DNA of 32,108 nucleotides, taken from positions 1 through 32,108 of the forward strand of contig PAZA01000043.1 in NCBI GenBank assembly GCA_002715375.1, written 5' to 3'. Source of the stretch: Halobacteriovoraceae bacterium. GTDB lineage: Bacteria > Bdellovibrionota > Bacteriovoracia > Bacteriovoracales > Bacteriovoracaceae. The notes beneath the pieces were generated by a model that ran no database searches, had not been told where the DNA came from, and saw only the letters and a list, made by a program, of their open reading frames with translations. Position 1 is the first letter of the stretch. Each line of letters opens with the position of its first letter. Made by a program: the position numbers and the translations under genes. Shown in pieces: positions 1 through 7,841 of this stretch.

Positions 1-150
1 AAGAAAAAAGCTGCTAAAAAGAAAACCACTAAGAAAAAAGCTGCTAAAAAGAAAACCACTAAGAAAAAAGCTGCCAAAAAGAAAACCACTAAGAAAAAAG
101 CTACTAAAAAGAAAACCACCAAGAAAAAAGCCACTAAAAAGAAGGCAACT
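1..150. repeat. 30-bp in-frame tandem repeat, five copies visible
   Basis: Five head-to-tail 30-base units of the form AAGAAAAAAGCTGCTAAAAA plus GAAAACCACT start at 1, 31, 61, 91 and 121. The first two copies are identical. Later copies carry scattered changes (GCC for GCT, ACT for GCT) and the fifth is the most diverged. The unit length is a multiple of three, so copy-number change would lengthen or shorten the basic tail without shifting frame. The array probably continues left of the window. Confidence 0.95.
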
Positions 151-777
151 CCTTCAAAAGCTGAAAGAAAAAAGTTACTTCAAAGCCTTTTTAAAAAACA
201 TGAAAAGGTTGCAAATAAAAGTCATGAAATCTTTCAAAAGTACTTTTTCGTTGACGCTATTGCTGAAAAATTAGGGGTACTACCCGAGAAAATAAAAGAG
301 TGCTTCAACCTCATTCTGGAAACAGAAGACGAGTTTATGAAAAATCTTGGTGATGTCAAATCCTCATTTCGTCAAATCAATTGGTTTGGGGAGTTTGACC
401 TAGACGGGGAAGTTACTGCTGCTAAAATTACAGATATTAAACAAAGAGCGAAAAGCTTTTACGGTAACCACGGCACAGAAGGAAAGTTTGCTGGCTATAT
501 CGATATTGAGGATGATGAAGATCAAAAGGGACCTTTTTGGAGGGTCGAAGCTAAAATGATTCGATCCACCCTAGGAAATGAAAAAATAGAAGGCGCTCAT
601 AAAGAAGACCTTATTCAAGAGGTTGTCGCCTTTGCAGAGACTCTAACTTTCATCCTAACAGGCATTAAAAATAGCAGATTTCAAAACCTAAATGGCCTAG
701 ATCAAGGCGAAAGTGAAGCTCTTACAAGAAGCGAAGACAACTTAGCGAAACCTTTTAAGCCCCTCAAGAAAAAATAA
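1..777 (+). CDS. Histone H1-like Lys/Ala/Thr-repeat protein, 5' end outside window
   Basis: The ORF track starts this gene at 337, but frame 1 is open from the first base of the window, so at least 258 residues are visible and the true start lies to the left. The first 50 residues are five copies of a decapeptide of the type KKKAAKKKTT, a highly basic, disordered tail like those of bacterial histone H1-like DNA-binding proteins. The rest, from about residue 51 onward, is a mixed-charge, probably folded domain (including DEDQKGPFWRVEAK) that I do not recognise, ending in the basic tail KPFKPLKKK. A role in binding DNA or another polyanion is inferred from the repeats alone. No Shine-Dalgarno site or promoter can be judged because the 5' end is missing. 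The internal ATG at 337 is not needed as a start. Confidence 0.85.
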   Translation, partial: KKKAAKKKTTKKKAAKKKTTKKKAAKKKTTKKKATKKKTTKKKATKKKATPSKAERKKLLQSLFKKHEKVANKSHEIFQKYFFVDAIAEKLGVLPEKIKECFNLILETEDEFMKNLGDVKSSFRQINWFGEFDLDGEVTAAKITDIKQRAKSFYGNHGTEGKFAGYIDIEDDEDQKGPFWRVEAKMIRSTLGNEKIEGAHKEDLIQEVVAFAETLTFILTGIKNSRFQNLNGLDQGESEALTRSEDNLAKPFKPLKKK

Positions 778-780
778 AAA

Positions 781-815
781 AAGAAGGTCAGGGTCTGTAT
801 GGGCCCTGCTTTCTT
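781..815 (-). terminator. Rho-independent terminator closing the GH3/Rieske/GNAT operon
   Basis: AAGAAGGTCAGGGTC pairs with GGGCCCTGCTTTCTT, giving a stem of about 14 bp with one bulged T and a short loop. Read on the minus strand the stem is followed by TTTTTTTATTTTTT. Read on the plus strand it is followed by CATATAAACC, a poor U-tract, so it mainly serves the minus-strand operon ending at 833. Confidence 0.85.
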
Positions 816-832
816 CATATAAACCTATTCAA

Positions 833-2011
833 TCAAACCAGGCTCATTTCAAAACTAGGGGGCACAGTGCCTATATCTGGCATGGGGTCATCTTCTCCAA
901 TCTTTTGTCTTCTCTGTACAAGGTAGAGCAATAAAGAAGTTGAATGCTTTATATAACCACTTAAGTTATCAAGAGCTGTCCCTTCAAAAGCACAATAGGA
1001 AAGAGCATGGTAATCCCTAGAGATTGGGAGGTCATAAATATAGTTAATCAGGGAAGAAAATAAAAACCGCTGCTCAACTTGTGATAATGAATTTCGAACC
1101 TCCAAAAAATTTAAATAAAGAACTTCGAGTTCACCACCTTCTTTAGGAGACTTTTTAAACATTTTTTGAAGATAAAAATACAGTTTTAAAGAAACTGGCA
1201 GCTTATCAATCATTATTTTTTTTGATGGTGAGGGGCTCCATAAAAGAGTCAGGGCCATAATTTTACCCTCCGCATCTTTTGCCACGATAAAATTTTCCAA
1301 AAGAGAATTATTCCATTTTTCCAGTCTAAAGTTTATTTCATCAAACTTCTCTTCAAAACAAAAGCCAAAGGCCCTGTCTTTATTTTGGCCCTTCAAAAAT
1401 TTAGTTATTTCTGCCTTATCCTCCAAAGAGCCTCTGGAAAACTTTATTTCTTTAAGGTTTTTTTTAAATATATTCTTTAGGCCATGCCCTGGGTAGCGAA
1501 GTAAAATGTTAACCATCTTATATTGGGCAAGTGGAAAATATTGAAAAGGATTTTTTTTGTTATAAACAAGTGCATTTAAAGCCTTTCGATTTTCCCTTAA
1601 AATACTTGTATAGAAAAATTCACAACCACCAAACTCCTCAATTGATTGAGCATGATCCATCAGGTCACCATAAAACTTCCGCCAAATGACACTGGCACGT
1701 GGCCCAGGTTGAATTCTAAGGTCTCCCAAATAACCTACCCACTTTTGCTCTCCCATTATAAAACCAGGTCTTAAAACTAAAGTTCCAACACCACAAATTC
1801 CTCCCTCTTTCTTAGCTCGTACAATAAAAACATAAGAAAGAGGCCCACAAAAAGATAAAAACTTAAAGAAATCAGGTTTCCGGTCATAACTAATCGCAGT
1901 TTTTGTGCCTTCCATTGGTAAAGTAGAAAAAAAAGAAAGAATTTCATCGTTATCTTCTTCTTTGGCCAAAGATACTCTAGGATGTTTTAAAAAAAGATCT
2001 TTCAATTTCAT
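833..2011 (-). CDS. GNAT-family acyltransferase-like protein
   Basis: A 392-residue cytosolic protein. The N-terminal half resembles a GNAT (Gcn5-related N-acetyltransferase) fold: a strand-rich region around residues 58-82 leads into YLGDLRIQPGPR at 94-105, which matches the beta4 strand plus the pyrophosphate-binding loop that holds acyl-CoA. Residues beyond about 190 look like a second, weaker GNAT-like half (KDAEGKIMALTLLW), so a tandem-GNAT arrangement is possible. The substrate cannot be read from sequence. It is the last gene of a three-gene operon, 24 bases after the Rieske gene, with GAGG about 10 bases before ATG. Association with a GH3 enzyme and an oxygenase suggests it acylates the product of that pathway, which is inference. 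Confidence 0.7.
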   Translation of the reverse strand: MKLKDLFLKHPRVSLAKEEDNDEILSFFSTLPMEGTKTAISYDRKPDFFKFLSFCGPLSYVFIVRAKKEGGICGVGTLVLRPGFIMGEQKWVGYLGDLRIQPGPRASVIWRKFYGDLMDHAQSIEEFGGCEFFYTSILRENRKALNALVYNKKNPFQYFPLAQYKMVNILLRYPGHGLKNIFKKNLKEIKFSRGSLEDKAEITKFLKGQNKDRAFGFCFEEKFDEINFRLEKWNNSLLENFIVAKDAEGKIMALTLLWSPSPSKKIMIDKLPVSLKLYFYLQKMFKKSPKEGGELEVLYLNFLEVRNSLSQVEQRFLFSSLINYIYDLPISRDYHALSYCAFEGTALDNLSGYIKHSTSLLLYLVQRRQKIGEDDPMPDIGTVPPSFEMSLV

Positions 2012-2035
2012 TTAACTGACCTCACAAAACCGACT

Positions 2036-3109
2036 CTAAATCCAAAACGATATTTCCTTTTTACCCTCGTAAGTCATGAGCTTAGAGTCTCCTTTGACTC
2101 CATAATGGCGAAGCCTTTCAATTTCTTTATGGACTTCATCTGCTTCCGTAGAACGGAAAGTTGTTTTGAAATCGGACCTCAGGCAATCGCCCTGGTTTTT
2201 CATTATGACGGTATCTTGCTGAATGACCTTTCTTGTATAAAAAGAAATGATAGGCTTAAAAAGCCTTCCAAAAAGAGGAACCTTATAAGCAATATAGGTG
2301 TAAACTCGGCTTTTTAAAGTGCTGACTGGCGATATCTGAGAGTTAATAATAAAGCCATTTTGTGACCCAAAATTATAATCAACCCTGGTTAAATTGGGCA
2401 TAATAAATTGATCTGTATGAGTCATGGGATGCCCACCCGGATTTAAAAGCATTTTTGCACCCCAACTAAACTCATCTTCCTCCTGAAAATAAGTAACCGT
2501 TACAACTCCATTTGAAGTTTCAACAACTGTGGGAACTTTTTTGGGGACGGCCTTTTCATCTCTAAACCAACCCCTATGAACAAAAATCGTGTGAGGAACA
2601 TCAACAAAGTTTTCAGCAAGGTTTGTAACCTCATTTTCAAAGTCCGTAATCATGAAATAGCTAATCCACTTAGGGTTTAGGGCCTCTGGAAACCTCCAAG
2701 GAGGTGTGTTTGGGCAAGGAATATCAGACTTTTCATCCCTCGCCCCCATCCAAACCCAAATCACTCCATCTTGCTCCACACAGGGAAATGATTTCAATTT
2801 TAAGCTTTGAGAGGGTCTACTTTTCGGACCCTCAGAAGGAACACAATTTACTTGCCCAGTTTGATCATACGACCAGCCGTGATAGGGACAAACTAATTTC
2901 CCTTTTAATACTTCTCCTTGGGATAAAAAGGCGTGGCGATGAAGGCACCTATCGTGTAAACAGGAGGCCTTACCTTCATTATCTCTAAAAAGGACCAGGG
3001 CCGTATCGTATAAAGTTCTTTGTATTGGCTTTTTACCAAGCTCTCGGCTTAGCGCTGCAATATACCAGTTCTTTAAAAGTAACCCATCCCTTTCACTTAA
3101 AGATTTCAT
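2036..3109 (-). CDS. Rieske non-haem iron oxygenase, oxygenase component
   Basis: A 357-residue cytosolic oxygenase of the VanA/PaO-like class. The Rieske [2Fe-2S] ligands are C55-x-H57 and C74-x2-H77 (DRCLHRH and CPYHGW). The mononuclear iron site is N167-x2-D170-x2-H173-x4-H178 in NFVDVPHTIFVH, where Asp is the usual bridge from a neighbouring Rieske centre and the two His are iron ligands. Such enzymes use O2 and electrons from a separate reductase to hydroxylate or demethylate a substrate. No reductase or ferredoxin gene is in the window, so electrons must come from elsewhere. The gene sits 13 bases after the GH3 gene with AAAGG upstream of its ATG. The substrate is unknown. All metal ligands are intact, so it should be active. 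Confidence 0.93.
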   Translation of the reverse strand: MKSLSERDGLLLKNWYIAALSRELGKKPIQRTLYDTALVLFRDNEGKASCLHDRCLHRHAFLSQGEVLKGKLVCPYHGWSYDQTGQVNCVPSEGPKSRPSQSLKLKSFPCVEQDGVIWVWMGARDEKSDIPCPNTPPWRFPEALNPKWISYFMITDFENEVTNLAENFVDVPHTIFVHRGWFRDEKAVPKKVPTVVETSNGVVTVTYFQEEDEFSWGAKMLLNPGGHPMTHTDQFIMPNLTRVDYNFGSQNGFIINSQISPVSTLKSRVYTYIAYKVPLFGRLFKPIISFYTRKVIQQDTVIMKNQGDCLRSDFKTTFRSTEADEVHKEIERLRHYGVKGDSKLMTYEGKKEISFWI

Positions 3110-3122
3110 TCAAGCTTAACCT

Positions 3123-4712
3123 TTAAAGGCCATGTACCTTTGTCAAAAGATCAATTTTTATATCCCCTTCGACCATTCCTGATTTTTTTTTCAAATCTAA
3201 ATAATAATCAGTCGCCTCTGGGAAAACTTTGACCCTAAAATGACCTAATTGGTTAAGTTCTCGAGCTAATTTGTAATGAAAATGATTAAGTAATACCTCC
3301 TCACCTTTTTGTTCCAGACTACTTATTTGCTCCTCCTCAATTTCTTCTCCTTGAAATAACGCCAGATAAAAAGGCCTCTTCTCACCATTGAGAACTCCCA
3401 AAAGGGAAACAGGGCTTTTTCCATCATCTCGTAAAGAATCGAGGAGTCCTTTTGCAACATCTTCCCCCATTTTTTCACCTACCAAATCCAACCCCTCAAC
3501 GCGTCCCTGAAAAACAAGTGAAAGAGGTGATGAAACCCCTTTTTCTACTCTCAACTCATCCTTTAGATGATATCTAAGCAGGCCATTTCCAGCACTAATC
3601 AGAGGTGAAACCCTCATCCCTACTTTAAGCTCCCATGATGGGATGACCTCATTAGTCTCTAGAGAAAGGAACTCATAAAAATGGCTACGGTAGGCAAGTG
3701 TATAGTCCCCCTTAAATGGAATTGTTACAACACCTTCTGTTGCAAAAAGACCTTTCCCCTGAATATGGGCATTAGGGAAAAGCTCTTGCAGTTTTTTTGC
3801 ATAAATTAAAGAGGTTCCAGTATCCCAACAACTTATTAAAGATAAACGAGGCCAAAGCTTCATTAAATCTTCCGAGTTAAGATTTTTCTGAAACCCTTTT
3901 AAAAGACGGGCCGACTCCTTATCTTTGATTGGCTTAATAACCTCCAAGTCAGGACCGAAATCTTCCCAAGAGCCCTTTTCCAACATTGAAACGATTGATT
4001 CTTTACGATCCATCATAAACTCAATGAGCTCGAGGAAAAATGTGGGCCCCCAAATAAAGATGAAGGTCAAGTTCCTTGCAGCAACCAAATAAACACAAGT
4101 GGCCAACCTGGAGGCCTCCACTGTCTTTGCCAAAGTCACAGAAGATGGTACACATAAACAATTTCCTATAAGCCATCGATGAATTTTTGGAAAATAGGAT
4201 AAATCATCGTTAGTCCTCCCTTTTTCCCTCATGCTCGTTGGTAACCAAGACAAAGACCAATAGTGATCGCCCTTACCAATTTCTGGAAATTGCTTAAAAA
4301 GGTCAAAAAGCCAAGGGAAAATGGCCTCTTTAAACTCACCCATCATAGATTGAGTATAAGGGATCCACTTTTCCCTATGAGAACTCCCACTTGTAGGCTG
4401 ATAAAGAAAAGGTTTCTCTTTAAAAACCCGCTCCCCTTTTTTTTCCCTTTCAACGAACTCCAACCAATCATTGTATTGACTCGGTTTGAAAACTTTTACA
4501 AAAGAAGAATAATTAATGGGCCCATTTGGGTCCAATCTATCCTTGAACTCTGTCTTCTGAAGACCGTCAAGGAGTGTATTTAACTTCTTTTCTTGGATTC
4601 TCTTGAGGTTCTTAAAATTATTCCTAAAAAGGAAGTAAGATGGAAAAATGGCCAATTTCAACAAGGGTATAACAAAGATCCTCAGGGAGAGCTGCCGGAA
4701 AAACCGTTTCAT
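3123..4712 (-). CDS. GH3 auxin-responsive-promoter family acyl-adenylate/amide synthetase
   Basis: A 529-residue protein of the GH3 family. In plants, family members activate a carboxylic acid as an acyl-adenylate and join it to an amino acid; bacterial members are widespread but mostly uncharacterised. Visible motifs are the phosphate-binding TSGSSHREKWIPYT at about 107-120 (the P-loop-like motif of the ANL/GH3 fold), FATEGVVTIPF (equivalent of the Y-x-S-S-E-G nucleotide motif) and YHLKDELRVE (equivalent of YRxGD). Length is within the family range. The hydrophobic N-terminus (LRIFVIPLLKLAIFPSYFLF) may attach it to the membrane. It is first in the operon with Rieske and GNAT genes. Its start lies only about 20 bases beyond the HU terminator, leaving little room for a promoter of its own. 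Confidence 0.88.
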   Translation of the reverse strand: MKRFFRQLSLRIFVIPLLKLAIFPSYFLFRNNFKNLKRIQEKKLNTLLDGLQKTEFKDRLDPNGPINYSSFVKVFKPSQYNDWLEFVEREKKGERVFKEKPFLYQPTSGSSHREKWIPYTQSMMGEFKEAIFPWLFDLFKQFPEIGKGDHYWSLSWLPTSMREKGRTNDDLSYFPKIHRWLIGNCLCVPSSVTLAKTVEASRLATCVYLVAARNLTFIFIWGPTFFLELIEFMMDRKESIVSMLEKGSWEDFGPDLEVIKPIKDKESARLLKGFQKNLNSEDLMKLWPRLSLISCWDTGTSLIYAKKLQELFPNAHIQGKGLFATEGVVTIPFKGDYTLAYRSHFYEFLSLETNEVIPSWELKVGMRVSPLISAGNGLLRYHLKDELRVEKGVSSPLSLVFQGRVEGLDLVGEKMGEDVAKGLLDSLRDDGKSPVSLLGVLNGEKRPFYLALFQGEEIEEEQISSLEQKGEEVLLNHFHYKLARELNQLGHFRVKVFPEATDYYLDLKKKSGMVEGDIKIDLLTKVHGL

Positions 4713-4731
4713 AGATTTATCCCAATTTTAC

Positions 4732-4757
4732 AAAAAAAAAGCCCCATCCATGGGGCT
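4732..4757 (-). terminator. Rho-independent terminator of the HU gene
   Basis: AGCCCCAT and ATGGGGCT form a perfect 8-bp GC-rich stem. On the minus strand a run of T residues follows directly. It lies 40 bases after the HU stop codon and just before the GH3 start, so transcription of the GH3 operon needs either read-through or a promoter hidden in this short gap. Confidence 0.9.
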
Positions 4758-4796
4758 ATGTTTAACAGAAAACAATTAAAAAGGGTTTTCTATTAT

Positions 4797-5072
4797 TTAA
4801 AGCATTTCTTTCCAGGCCTTCCCTGGACGGAATTTTGGAACATTTTTGGCTTTTATTTTTATTTTCTCACCAGTTGCTGGGTTAACACCAGTTCTGGCCT
4901 TTCTTTTAACTTTGCTAAAGCTTCCAAAGCCAACCAAAGAAACATCTTCACCTTTTTTTACTGTCTTTTTAATAACGTCGATGGTCGTTGCAAGAAAGAT
5001 ATCTGCATCCTTTTTAGTGATTTCAATATCAGCTTCTTGTATGATCTTATCAATTAACTCTTGTCTGTTCAT
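4797..5072 (-). CDS. hup: HU-family nucleoid DNA-binding protein
   Basis: A 91-residue protein, the normal HU length. It carries the family signature GFGSFSKVKRKARTGVNPATG, the helical dimerisation half at the N-terminus, the beta-arm with the DNA-intercalating proline in GVNP, and the C-terminal VPKFRPGKAWKE. HU dimers bend and package DNA. HU and IHF subunits are similar; the conventional HU arm and lack of IHF-type features favour HU. The start is supported by GGAGG four bases before ATG. It has its own sigma70-type promoter and terminator and so looks monocistronic. Confidence 0.97.
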   Translation of the reverse strand: MNRQELIDKIIQEADIEITKKDADIFLATTIDVIKKTVKKGEDVSLVGFGSFSKVKRKARTGVNPATGEKIKIKAKNVPKFRPGKAWKEML

Positions 5073-5118
5073 AAAGCCTCCAACCTTCTTAATATTAAAT
5101 GTTATTAATTCAAGAACA

Positions 5119-5148
5119 ATTATAGTCAGCTAAATTTCTTAAAGACAA
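5119..5148 (-). promoter_or_regulatory. Sigma70-type promoter for HU
   Basis: On the minus strand TTGTCT and TATAAT are separated by 18 bases. The -10 box is a perfect consensus. It lies about 46 bases upstream of the HU ATG, leaving a short leader with a strong GGAGG. Confidence 0.75.
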
Positions 5149-5444
5149 TCATTTTTTTATAAAAACAAGGATTTTAGAACAAGAAAAATTTAATTAAAGC
5201 CTAAATTAGCCATCTTTCTCATAAGGGTGAAGAAGGAGCCACTTTAAAAGAGATTTTTTCATGATTTTTCATAAAGCTTTAACAAAATAAGCAATTGGCC
5301 GAACTATTGAAAACCTGAGATTTTCTGACACCCAGACTCGGTCTTTTTTTTTCCGCCACCCATAGGAAAATCAAAAAAGAATAAAGTTTCATAACCAATT
5401 TTTACTCACTATATTTTTGAAAAGATTTAGTTTAGGCTGAATTT
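5149..5444. other. Intergenic region between HU promoter and response regulator
   Basis: No convincing ORF is present; the longest ATG-started plus-strand peptide noticed is nine residues. A small hairpin AGAC-TCG-GTCT at 5334-5344 runs into a tract of about ten T on the plus strand and could terminate a short transcript, but its 4-bp stem is weak. A TATATT at 5411-5416 is a possible -10 box for the response regulator, with only a poor -35 partner (TTTCAT, 17 bases upstream). Confidence 0.4.
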
Positions 5445-5894
5445 ATGATGATACTTAAAAAAGAAGACGATTATAAAGCTCTTATTGTTGATGATCATGA
5501 AGATGTCTGCCAAGTAGTGGAAGCACATCTCTGTCAGAATGGCTTTAAAGCGCACCTGATAGACAAAGCCTATTCTGGACAAGAAGCTCTTCATCTCCTC
5601 AGGTCCACCTCGTACTTCTTCATTTTTCTGGACGTTAAGCTGCCTGATTTGGATAGTACAAGCTTAATAGAGCACATAAGGAAAGATGACTCAAGAAATA
5701 AAGATGATATTCTCATGATGTCATCAGGCCAAGACTTAGATGAAATGATCAAAGAGTACTTAAACCAAAAAATTGAAAAAGATAAAGTTGATATTTTTCT
5801 CCTCAAACCTTTCAACCAAAAAGATTGCGATAATTACTTTGATCTAGAATATATTCTTAAACAACAGCAAAAAAGAAGAGAAAAGTTTAAATAA
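5445..5894 (+). CDS. Single-domain response regulator (REC only)
   Basis: A 149-residue cytosolic protein made almost entirely of one receiver domain. The acidic pocket is D16/D17 (LIVDDHED), the phospho-acceptor is D63 in FLDVKLPD, the switch Ser is S93/S94 in MMSSG, and the conserved Lys is K121 in LLKPF. All catalytic positions are present, so it should be phosphorylated by a histidine kinase or Hpt domain. There is no output domain, only a basic helical tail (LKQQQKRREKFK), so it probably acts by protein contact as CheY or Spo0F do. The spacing AGG then eight bases then ATG supports the start. It is 191 bases upstream of the STAS gene, which has a separate promoter, so co-transcription is uncertain. 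Confidence 0.92.
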   Translation: MMILKKEDDYKALIVDDHEDVCQVVEAHLCQNGFKAHLIDKAYSGQEALHLLRSTSYFFIFLDVKLPDLDSTSLIEHIRKDDSRNKDDILMMSSGQDLDEMIKEYLNQKIEKDKVDIFLLKPFNQKDCDNYFDLEYILKQQQKRREKFK

Positions 5895-6019
5895 TATTAT
5901 TCTAACCTCTCAACCCAAGATACCAAACCTTTTGGCCAAAAAGCTAATTCTTCAACCTTAAAAAGATCACTCTAGACCTGAAGGTAAGCGACTATAAGCC
6001 GTTAGAATTTTTCCTCCTA

Positions 6020-6049
6020 TCGACAAAATCAATAAAGAATTACTATAAA
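6020..6049 (+). promoter_or_regulatory. Candidate promoter for the STAS-TolC-RND operon
   Basis: TCGACA and TATAAA (each 5 of 6 consensus matches) are 18 bases apart, ending 36 bases before the TTG start of the STAS gene. This is the best sigma70-like pair in the gap after the response regulator. Confidence 0.6.
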
Positions 6050-6085
6050 CTTTAAGGAATTTCCCTTGGGGATTGGAACAATTCT

Positions 6086-6418
6086 TTGAAGATAAATATT
6101 GAGGTTACAGAAAACAGAAATATTTTCATTGTCGAAGGAGAAGTTGACTCCTTCTCAATATCTCATTTTGTCCAAGAATTAGAACTTCTCGAAAAAGTAA
6201 GCGGTCAAAAGATTGTAATCGACCTATCAAATATGAAGTCCATTAACTGGCGAGGGCTCTTAATCCTTTCAAATAAAATACTTGAAGCGAAGGATAGAAG
6301 TGACGAGTTTACTTTGGTTTGTAAAAACGATGAAATTATAGAAACTCTATCGCTTTTCACCCACCCCACAAAACTATCTTTCTTCCCAACGTTGGAGGAC
6401 CTTCTTGTATCCCTATAA
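6086..6418 (+). CDS. STAS-domain protein, anti-sigma-antagonist-like, lacking the usual Ser
   Basis: A 110-residue protein with the strand/helix pattern of a STAS domain: EGEVDSFSISHFVQEL and then VIDLSNMKSINWRGLLILS at about 44-62. In SpoIIAA-type antagonists the corresponding loop reads D-S-S-G and its serine is phosphorylated. Here that position reads NWRG, so kinase control by that route looks lost, as in MlaB- or transporter-linked STAS domains. The start is TTG, since no ATG or GTG precedes the conserved region in frame, and the Shine-Dalgarno is weak. It is the first gene of the export operon and its last 14 bases overlap the TolC-like gene, implying translational coupling and a role in that system. 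Partner and function are not known. Confidence 0.75.
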   Translation: MKINIEVTENRNIFIVEGEVDSFSISHFVQELELLEKVSGQKIVIDLSNMKSINWRGLLILSNKILEAKDRSDEFTLVCKNDEIIETLSLFTHPTKLSFFPTLEDLLVSL

Positions 6419-7841
6419 CTTATTTAAAAAATGGGTAACCCCCTATAAAGTTTTAGTTTGCATTTCAGCTTTATTACTAAATTCCCATATTTCCGAGGCC
6501 TCTGGAAGTAAAAAGCCAAAAAAAGTATCAAAAGGTAAAGTCTACAGTTTCAAATTTTTTCACGACCAGCTCTTACTTACAAATGATGAGCTAAAAATGA
6601 AAAAAAGGGATCGGATTTTAGCGGAAGAAAACCTCACAGTTTCAAAATCAGGCCATTATCCCAAATTGGACTTAAAAGTTGGCGCAAATGGAGGAAGTGA
6701 ACAAGAAGCTAGTTCATCAAGTGTAGATCCATCTGGGGGCGCGGGGAAAATGGGACTTTCCGGAGGCTCTGCTGGAACATCCAATTACAAAGTAAACTCT
6801 GATTCAATATCTGGAAGCTTGGGGTTAACCTATAATGTATTCTCAAGATTTGCTACCCATAACTCTATTTTAAATGCTCAAAATGGAGTTAATCAAAAGC
6901 TTTTGGAAAGAGACCTTTTACTTGATAGGAAAAAAAAGGAACTTATCCACTTGCTTCTTGAAATGCAATCCTTACTAAAGATTAAAAAGGTTTTATTAAG
7001 AGCAGAGTATTTACTAAAACGTCTTGCCTATAAAAGTAGAAGTAAAACAAGGCGGTTATTTTTTGGTTCAAGTAGAGGACTTAAAATCGATAAAAAGTAT
7101 AAGGAAATTCTTTATCAAAAAACAAAGGTTACAGAATATATTGAGACGGGGCACTTGGCCCTAAAAAACCTAATACCAAACTATAGACCATATTGGTTAA
7201 AAGGGCTTAAGAAATTATCAATTAGTTACAATTTACCTTCTTTTGATGATGCCTCAAAAAAGTTTTTGAAAAAATCAAAAACATCTAAAAACTTATCACT
7301 GGATATTCAAAATTATAAAAATATCCATAATACAACGACATGGGAAAGGGCCTGGATTCCATTAGCTTTTTTATCTGCCAGTCAAACGACCACACAATCA
7401 TTAAAGACAAAAGAAGTTTCAAATGGCTGGAGTGCTAGCCTTGTTTTCCAATTCAACCTTTTTGATGGTTTTTATTCTAGCGCGAGAAGATCGCAGGCAT
7501 TCAATATGTATAAGATAAGCCAAATAAAAAAAAGAGATCAACTTTCAAAAGGAGTTATTCTTTTGAGAAAAGATTATGCTCAAGTGAAAACATCTTCAAG
7601 AAAGAAAAACTTTATCCAGGCCATAATAAGAGAAAAGAGATTTAAAATAAAAAATATAAAACAAATAAGAGAAAGAGGCGTCTCTACCAAAACTGAAGAA
7701 AGTTTTATGCTACTTGATTTGGCCAAAAAGGAAATGGATAAGAGAGAAGCGCAAAAAAATTATGAAATCGCCCTTTTAAACATAGCCACAAATATAGATG
7801 AACTGAATAAGGTAAAAATATATGAATCAACAACCCTATAG
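6405..7841 (+). CDS. TolC-like outer membrane efflux protein
   Basis: A 478-residue exported protein of the outer membrane efflux protein (OEP) family, which forms trimeric channels across outer membrane and periplasm. A basic N-terminus is followed by a hydrophobic segment (VLVCISALLLNSHISEASG) fitting a signal peptide. Two OEP-type repeats are visible: a helical stretch ending in LGLTYNVFSRFATHNSILNA and, in the second half, LVFQFNLFDGFYSSARRSQA, the typical strand (F/Y-N-x-F) then helix. A Gly/Ser-rich loop (SGGAGKMGLSGGSAGTSN) lies at about 110-127 and the helices are very Lys-rich. The TTG start is well supported by GGAGG six bases upstream, inside the STAS gene. The gene overlaps the adaptor gene by 20 bases. 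Confidence 0.85.
   Translation: MYPYNLFKKWVTPYKVLVCISALLLNSHISEASGSKKPKKVSKGKVYSFKFFHDQLLLTNDELKMKKRDRILAEENLTVSKSGHYPKLDLKVGANGGSEQEASSSSVDPSGGAGKMGLSGGSAGTSNYKVNSDSISGSLGLTYNVFSRFATHNSILNAQNGVNQKLLERDLLLDRKKKELIHLLLEMQSLLKIKKVLLRAEYLLKRLAYKSRSKTRRLFFGSSRGLKIDKKYKEILYQKTKVTEYIETGHLALKNLIPNYRPYWLKGLKKLSISYNLPSFDDASKKFLKKSKTSKNLSLDIQNYKNIHNTTTWERAWIPLAFLSASQTTTQSLKTKEVSNGWSASLVFQFNLFDGFYSSARRSQAFNMYKISQIKKRDQLSKGVILLRKDYAQVKTSSRKKNFIQAIIREKRFKIKNIKQIRERGVSTKTEESFMLLDLAKKEMDKREAQKNYEIALLNIATNIDELNKVKIYESTTL

Noticed and set aside
4593-5057. 154-residue plus-strand ORF crossing HU and the GH3 start
   Set aside because: Runs antisense through HU, the terminator and the GH3 5' end, with no family features.
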